NCBI GenBank assembly: GCA_001803235.1
Contig: MHBL01000168.1
Location: forward strand, 1-37,627
DNA: 37,627 nucleotides
Origin: Lentisphaerae bacterium RIFOXYA12_64_32
Lineage (GTDB): Bacteria; Verrucomicrobiota; Lentisphaeria; Oligosphaerales; YB12-FULL-65-16
Direction of reading: 5' to 3'
The translations under genes were made by a program, and so were the position numbers. Shown one piece after another: positions 33,160-37,627 of the stretch. Position 1 is the stretch's first letter. Each line of letters starts with the position of its first letter. Below the pieces are notes generated by a model. That model made no database searches and had not been told where the DNA came from. It was given only the letters and a program-made list of their open reading frames with translations.

Positions 33160-35250
33160 ATGAGCGATCTCGATGCCCTTCTGTCCCGACTCGACTTGGA
33201 CCGACCCGAACTGGCCGCGGTGCGGCGGGCGGTGGAGAAGCGCAACAACGACGGCGCCCTTGAGCACCTCGTGCGCCATTTCCGACAACGACAAACGCCG
33301 GCGTACCTCTTTGACGAGACGGCGTTCGCGGACTTCCTCGATCCGGAGGTGGTCGCCGAAGCCGACCGCGTCTGCGAGCATCGCATCTACGGCTACGACC
33401 TTGGTCCGGACCTCGACTGGGCCCGCAACGCCAACGAGGCGGAAGCGAACGATATCGAGTGGATGTGCTCGCTCTGGCGCCAGAATTTCTGGCACAGCCT
33501 GGCCCGCGCCTACCGGATGACCGGCAACGAAAAGTACGCCCTTGAATTCGCCGCCCAACTCAAGGGCTTTCTGGCCCGCTGGCCAGCCGAGAAGTACCGG
33601 GACGAGGAGACCATGGCCACCGCATGGCCGGTGAAGTCCCCGTGGCGCCCGATCGATACGGCAATCCGCACCTACACGGTCTGGCTGCCGTTGCTCTACT
33701 ACTTCCGTGCGTCGCCATCGCTGGACCGGGAAGTGTGGGTCGCCTACCTCAATGGTCTTCACGACCACGCCGAGTTCCTTTGCCGCCACTACACCGACCA
33801 TCGGGTCTGCCCCAATTGGGCGGCCATGGAATCCTCGGCCCTCTTCCAGTTGGGCGTCATGCTGCCCGAGTTCCGGAACGCGCACGAGTGGCTGGACCTG
33901 GGATATCGGCGCGTGGTCCACGAAGTGCGATACCAGTTCGACAATGACGGGGTCCACTTGGAGCGCACGCCGGTCTATCACCTGGTCGCCATCAACGCGT
34001 TCCTCCAGGCGTATCGGGTGGCAGTGGCCAACGGCCTGCCCGTGCCGCCGTACATGCGCCCGACACTGGAGCGCGGCGCGGAGTTCCTGATGCACCTGGT
34101 CAAGCCTGACCTGTCTTTGCCCATGGTCGGCGACGCGGACCGAAACTCACTCGTCGCCCGCAAGGCCGACACCTCGCTCTACGAGGGCATGAACCTGACA
34201 CTGGACCCGCGCGACACGAACGAACTGCGCGCGTTCTTCCGCACCATGGCGGAGCTCACGAACCGGGCGGACTTCCGCCACCTGGCTTCCGGCCGCAACG
34301 AAGGCACGGCGCCGCGCGCGAAGCACGCCGCCCTGCGCGACTCCGGCTTCTACGTGTTCCGAACCGGCTGGGCGCCAGGCGACTCGTACTTCATTGTCAC
34401 CGGCACGCACGTCGGGCGGGGCGTATCGTGGTGTCACTCGGACGCAGACGCCGGACACTTTGAAATCAACGTTGGCGGAACAGACGTCCTGATCGACTCT
34501 GGGCGCTATCTCTACGGGTCGGTCCGCAACCCGTGGCTCGAATATCATAGGTACTTCAAGTCGACGCGTGCCCACAACACGGTCGAGGTCGACGGCGAGT
34601 CCATGGGCAAGACCACAGGGAAAGGATTCATGACCACGCAGAACGTCCGGGCACTGCGCCCGTTCTGTCACGACGTCCGGACCACCGACGGGGTGGACAT
34701 CGTCGATATCTCGCACAACGGCTATGCCTGCCTGCCCAACCCGGTCTTTCATCGGCGCCGGGTCATGTGGTTCAAGCCTGGCATCTGGATCGTCGACGAC
34801 CTGCTCACCGGCACGGGCGCGCACCGCTTCGACCTGCATTTCCACTTCGCGCCAGGTGAACTGACCGATGAGGCCGGCGACGTGCACGCCAGAGTGTTCC
34901 GCGCCCAGCGCGTCGCCGTGCGACTGCAACCGCTCCTCCTGAACGGGCTGTCCAGTGGCGTCGCCGCGGGACAGGAGTCGCCGATCCAGGGCTGGGTGAG
35001 CTACGGCTACGGCGAGAAAGTCCCCGCCCCGGTGGTGACCTACACACAGCACGGCGCGGCGCCCGTGCGCTTTCTCACCGCCCTGACGGTGGACGGCAGT
35101 GGGTCCGTGGCGCTGTCGGGGCCCGCGAGTCCCAGCGAGGTCAGCCTCACGGTCAAGACTACAGGCAGAACGAGGGATCTCCGTCTGGCCCTCGATAATT
35201 GGACCATCGACGGTGGCCCGGAGCACCTGTCAAGCCGCCGCACCGACTGA
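33160..35250 (+). CDS. Heparinase II/III-family protein, no signal peptide
   Basis: 696 aa; a GAGGTGAAAC stretch precedes the ATG. There is no export signal (MSDLDALLSRLDLDRPEL). The N-terminal alpha/alpha toroid (about residues 60-350) has WRQNFWHSLARAYRMTGNEKY, SPWRPIDTAIRTY, CPNWAAMESSALFQLG and HLERTPVYHLVAINAFLQAY. The heparinase II/III beta-sandwich starts about residue 420 with SWCHSDADAGHFEINVGGTD and RAHNTVEVDG. This layout matches PL15/PL17-like exo-acting oligoalginate or oligo-heparin lyases, which finish oligosaccharides made by endo-lyases; the assignment to one family is uncertain. Lack of a leader suggests that it works on imported oligosaccharide in the cytoplasm. It diverges from the AraC gene at 32172 and is followed after 77 bp by the PreA-like gene, so the two may be co-transcribed. 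Confidence 0.9.
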   Translation: MSDLDALLSRLDLDRPELAAVRRAVEKRNNDGALEHLVRHFRQRQTPAYLFDETAFADFLDPEVVAEADRVCEHRIYGYDLGPDLDWARNANEAEANDIEWMCSLWRQNFWHSLARAYRMTGNEKYALEFAAQLKGFLARWPAEKYRDEETMATAWPVKSPWRPIDTAIRTYTVWLPLLYYFRASPSLDREVWVAYLNGLHDHAEFLCRHYTDHRVCPNWAAMESSALFQLGVMLPEFRNAHEWLDLGYRRVVHEVRYQFDNDGVHLERTPVYHLVAINAFLQAYRVAVANGLPVPPYMRPTLERGAEFLMHLVKPDLSLPMVGDADRNSLVARKADTSLYEGMNLTLDPRDTNELRAFFRTMAELTNRADFRHLASGRNEGTAPRAKHAALRDSGFYVFRTGWAPGDSYFIVTGTHVGRGVSWCHSDADAGHFEINVGGTDVLIDSGRYLYGSVRNPWLEYHRYFKSTRAHNTVEVDGESMGKTTGKGFMTTQNVRALRPFCHDVRTTDGVDIVDISHNGYACLPNPVFHRRRVMWFKPGIWIVDDLLTGTGAHRFDLHFHFAPGELTDEAGDVHARVFRAQRVAVRLQPLLLNGLSSGVAAGQESPIQGWVSYGYGEKVPAPVVTYTQHGAAPVRFLTALTVDGSGSVALSGPASPSEVSLTVKTTGRTRDLRLALDNWTIDGGPEHLSSRRTD

Positions 35251-35327
35251 ACCGACGCCACAACCCGAACACGCCCGCCCGGTCGCAATGCTGCAGACCG
35301 GCGGGCAAAGCAGAGGATGAACCGACC

Positions 35328-36566
35328 ATGGCAGACCTGCGCGTAGAGAAGCTCGGCATGATCAATCCTTTTGTCATCGCCGCCAGCCCGGCTACCCACG
35401 GCGTGAACGCGATCCTGAAGAGCGCCAGCGCCAGGCCCGGTGCGGTCGCCATGCGCAATTTCCGGCATCCCCGCGGCGGCGGCAGCCTGCTGCTGCCGTC
35501 GGCCAAGGATGCGGCAGCGGGCAAGCCCGCGGCGCAGACGCATGCGCCTGGCGGACGCCTGCCTGGCGATTGGTTCAGTTCGCTCGACGAGTACGAGGCC
35601 GGGATCGCCCAGGCGCGCGCCCGGATGCCCGCCGAGGTGAAACTCTGGGTGTCACTGGGTGCGTTTTGGGAGACCGTCCAGTTCCCGGATTGGGAAAAAG
35701 ACTGGACCGACCAGGCGCGCGTGGCGGAACGTGCCGGAGCGGATGCCGTGGAACTGCACTTCAACACGCCAGGCATTGCCTGGGCCAGAAATCGGATGTT
35801 CAATCTGCCCGGGTGGATCACCGCGGCGACGCGACTCGTCAAGGCCGCCGTTCGCCTGCCGGTCATGGTGAAACTGCCCGTCGAGGCCGTGGACCCGCTG
35901 CAGGTGATGGAAGCCGCGGTGCACGCGGGCGCCGATGCCATCGGTCCCACGGCCCGGTGGTGTGCCTTGCACATCGACCTGGACTTGAAACCTGGCGCCA
36001 CCTTCATGGGCGGCTACAGCGGCACACAGGTGCTGCCCATCATCTGTCAAACCATTGCCCATGCGCGCCTGAGCGGCATCCAGACCCCCATGTTTGCGGG
36101 CGGCGGCGTCTATTCCTGGCAGGACGCCGCCAAGTTGCTCATGGCCGGCAGCGAGTGTCTGCAGCTCGGCTCGATCGCCTGTTCCCTCGGCCCGCGGGCG
36201 GTGCGCCGCACCATCGAAGGCCTGAACCGGTGGATGGACGAAACCGGCCACTCGGATATGAACTCGCTGTGCGGCAAGGCACTCGAGTCGCTGCGCGACC
36301 CGGCCAAAATCGCCGAGAAGAACGAATGCCATGAACGGCTCGCCGCGGCCCGACGCCAGGCGCAGCCCGATATGGCAAAGTGTACCGCCTGCGGCAAGTG
36401 CGCCGACGTGTGCTGGTTCGACGCACTTTCCGTTCAGGACCGCAAACCCGTCAAGACCGAAACGTGCATCGGCTGCGGTTATTGCTTCGATGTTTGCCCC
36501 ACCGGGGCGCTTTCAGTCCCCGGTGGAGGTAGCTTACCGGTCGTGGGTCGTGGCACCAAGGAGTGA
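35328..36566 (+). CDS. PreA/dihydroorotate dehydrogenase-like flavoprotein with two [4Fe-4S] sites
   Basis: 412 aa, close to the length of dihydropyrimidine dehydrogenase subunit PreA. The ATG at 35328 has AGAGGA upstream. A DHODH-like TIM barrel covers about residues 1-320 (NPFVIAASPATHG at the start, PVMVKLPVE, FAGGGVYSWQDAAKLLMAGSE for FMN-phosphate binding). Two [4Fe-4S] motifs follow: CTACGKCADVCW and CIGCGYCFDVCP. In PreA and DHODH an NxSxP-like motif carries the catalytic Cys or Ser; here the matching stretch reads HFNTPGIAWARN, so the reaction or substrate is probably different. No PreT partner is nearby. It probably reduces or oxidises a ring or enone substrate using electrons from the iron-sulfur domain (inference). 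It follows a lyase-like gene, and a link to unsaturated uronate products is possible but unproven. Confidence 0.87.
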   Translation: MADLRVEKLGMINPFVIAASPATHGVNAILKSASARPGAVAMRNFRHPRGGGSLLLPSAKDAAAGKPAAQTHAPGGRLPGDWFSSLDEYEAGIAQARARMPAEVKLWVSLGAFWETVQFPDWEKDWTDQARVAERAGADAVELHFNTPGIAWARNRMFNLPGWITAATRLVKAAVRLPVMVKLPVEAVDPLQVMEAAVHAGADAIGPTARWCALHIDLDLKPGATFMGGYSGTQVLPIICQTIAHARLSGIQTPMFAGGGVYSWQDAAKLLMAGSECLQLGSIACSLGPRAVRRTIEGLNRWMDETGHSDMNSLCGKALESLRDPAKIAEKNECHERLAAARRQAQPDMAKCTACGKCADVCWFDALSVQDRKPVKTETCIGCGYCFDVCPTGALSVPGGGSLPVVGRGTKE

Positions 36567-36651
36567 CCTGTGCGGGTGAATCCACAGAGGGAAGAACCGG
36601 TGTTGTGTGCGCCGGGATACACCCGTTCGCGGTTGTCCGCAGCGGCGGGCC

Positions 36652-36772
36652 GTGGCGCGGGACCTCCGGGACCGCAGTAGGGTGCGTCGGTTCGTCCCGA
36701 ACCGAGACCCTCGGCCGGGGACCGGCCGGCGCACCCTGCTTCGGCGCGGGACGCGCCGAGCCACCGCGCCGT
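36652..36772 (+). repeat. Structured intergenic repeat element, copy B
   Basis: It shares its first 28 nt with copy A at 19340. Hairpin 1 is TCGGTTCG-TCC-CGAACCGA (36687-36705), hairpin 2 is GGCCGG-GGA-CCGGCC (from about 36713), and both are enclosed by GGGTGCG (36680-36686) with CGCACCC (36730-36736). An extra hairpin CGGCGCG-GGA-CGCGCCG follows. It lies 86 bp after the PreA-like gene, in front of the creatininase-family gene. Confidence 0.7.
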
Positions 36773-36822
36773 ACTTCCGCGAGACTGGACTTGCCCGCAC
36801 AGATCACCAAGGAGGCAGTCAC

Positions 36823-37548
36823 ATGAGACTCGACGAATCCACATGGCCCGAGGTCAAAGCGCGGCTCGAAACGGGCGCCAACCTGAAGGCCGTACTCATT
36901 CTCGGCTCGACCGAACAACACGGCCACCACCTGCCGCTGGGCACCGACACGATGATCGGCATGGAGGCGTGGGACCGCGTGGAGAAGGTGCGTGACGACG
37001 TGCTCCTCCTGCCCCCCATCGCGCTCGGCTGCTCCGAAGTCTGGCGCTCCTATCCCGGGACTCTCTGCCTGCGACCGTCAACCTTGATCGCTCTGGTTCA
37101 GGACGTTGCCTCGTCTCTGGAACGGCACGGCATCGGCATTCTCATTCTCCAGGCTGCACATGGCGGCAATAGTGTGGTGGCGCACTCGGCCGCCAAGGAG
37201 TATGCCATGGGCGGCGGACAGACCCGGATCTTCGTCCTTGACCCGCACGTGGGCGTGCCATCGGGCATCTGCGAGGGCCGGCGTATGGGACACGCCTGCG
37301 AAGTCGAGACCAGCATGGGTCTGGTGGCCTTTCCGGCACTGGTCAAGATGGACTTGGCCCGTGCGGGCGTTGTTGGCGCCTGGACGTCGCCGCGCGACAT
37401 GACCACCGACGAGTACCGTACGAATGCCCTTGGCGTCAACGGCGAACCCCAACACGCCAGTGTCCAGAAAGGCGAGGCCATCTTGCGGGAAATGTGCCGC
37501 TGGCGCTGCGAATGGCTGGATACAATCCAGTCGCAGACTGCCGTCTAG
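36823..37548 (+). CDS. Creatininase-family amidohydrolase
   Basis: 241 aa; AAGGAGG at 36809-36815 supports the ATG. The family metal motifs are present: E31-Q-H33-G in GSTEQHGHHLPLGTD with D42, AAHGGNS in the middle, and a later HACEVETSMG segment providing the glutamate. Length and order match creatinine amidohydrolase, MftE-type mycofactocin peptidases and related hydrolases that cut cyclic or linear amides with two metal ions. It lacks an obvious signal peptide. The preceding PreA-like gene suggests a two-step pathway on a cyclic nitrogen compound, but the 256-bp gap with a structured repeat makes separate transcription possible. No mycofactocin genes are nearby, so MftE itself is unlikely. 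Confidence 0.9.
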   Translation: MRLDESTWPEVKARLETGANLKAVLILGSTEQHGHHLPLGTDTMIGMEAWDRVEKVRDDVLLLPPIALGCSEVWRSYPGTLCLRPSTLIALVQDVASSLERHGIGILILQAAHGGNSVVAHSAAKEYAMGGGQTRIFVLDPHVGVPSGICEGRRMGHACEVETSMGLVAFPALVKMDLARAGVVGAWTSPRDMTTDEYRTNALGVNGEPQHASVQKGEAILREMCRWRCEWLDTIQSQTAV

Positions 37549-37592
37549 TGCTCGTCCGCCACAAGTTCCCCCGCAATTCTGGACTATGGACA

Positions 37593-37608
37593 ATGGACCA
37601 TGGTCCAT
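37593..37608. repeat. 16-bp perfect palindrome
   Basis: ATGGACCA-TGGTCCAT, with a further TGGACTATGGAC just upstream. It lies 44 bp after the creatininase-family stop and belongs to the same kind of intergenic low-complexity repeat seen elsewhere in the window. Confidence 0.55.
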
Positions 37609-37627
37609 GCTCCAGCGCCTCACGTTG

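Noticed and set aside
36823..37548. MftE of a mycofactocin cluster
   Set aside because: No mftA, mftB or mftC genes are present; only the broader creatininase family can be supported.

Overview
The window looks like chromosomal DNA of a GC-rich, free-living bacterium of the PVC superphylum, most likely Lentisphaerota or a close neighbour (inference). Three things point there: type II pseudopilins with an FTLIELLVV leader and a C-terminal H-x9-DG-type motif; a membrane Ser/Thr kinase with zinc ribbons, a PEGA-like segment and a formylglycine-generating-enzyme (FGE) fold; and a dense mix of sulfatases, heparinase II/III-type lyases and AraC regulators with no SusC/SusD genes. I see no rRNA, tRNA, CRISPR array, phage or plasmid gene.

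Layout. 170-4555 encodes the receptor-like kinase. 4684-8059 is a probable three-gene unit: a strong promoter overlapped by a XylR/xylO-like palindrome, a DUF3604-type PHP-like protein, a truncated Gfo/Idh/MocA oxidoreductase and a ROK repressor. 8191-19315 is a polysaccharide block: an AraC regulator diverging from a prepilin-leader/carbon-nitrogen hydrolase fusion, a large secreted DUF4962/heparinase II/III protein, a pseudopilin and a large secreted clan GH-A type glycosidase. 19447-20754 (minus) is an acetyl-CoA hydrolase/4-hydroxybutyrate CoA-transferase family enzyme. 21326-28691 holds a sulfatase, an AraC regulator, a URO-D-like protein, a second pseudopilin, a second sulfatase and a PIG-L deacetylase. 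29205-37548 holds a secreted and a leaderless heparinase II/III-type protein around a third AraC gene, then a PreA/DHODH-like iron-sulfur flavoprotein and a creatininase-family hydrolase.

How it may work together (inference). The enzyme set (lyases, sulfatases, a deacetylase, a glycosidase) suits breakdown of a sulfated, acetylated, uronate-containing polysaccharide. Some enzymes carry export signals (10772, 15479, 29205) and others have none (both sulfatases, the 33160 lyase, PIG-L), suggesting extracytoplasmic cutting followed by intracellular finishing. No transporter is present. Four sugar-type regulators (one ROK, three AraC) imply several separately induced units.

The most notable signal is a regulatory module of about 105 bp that occurs twice (9011-9115 and 14206-14312), with TGCCA-like half-sites exactly 21 bp apart in both copies. 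It lies upstream of the two genes in this block with a pseudopilin leader, and one copy overlaps the start of the AraC gene. This suggests an AraC/pseudopilin/hydrolase co-regulated module. Gaps between genes are rich in structured repeats: a MITE-like element with 9-bp flanking repeats, a two-copy double-hairpin element with apparent covariation, a 137-bp inverted-repeat element and several short dispersed repeats.
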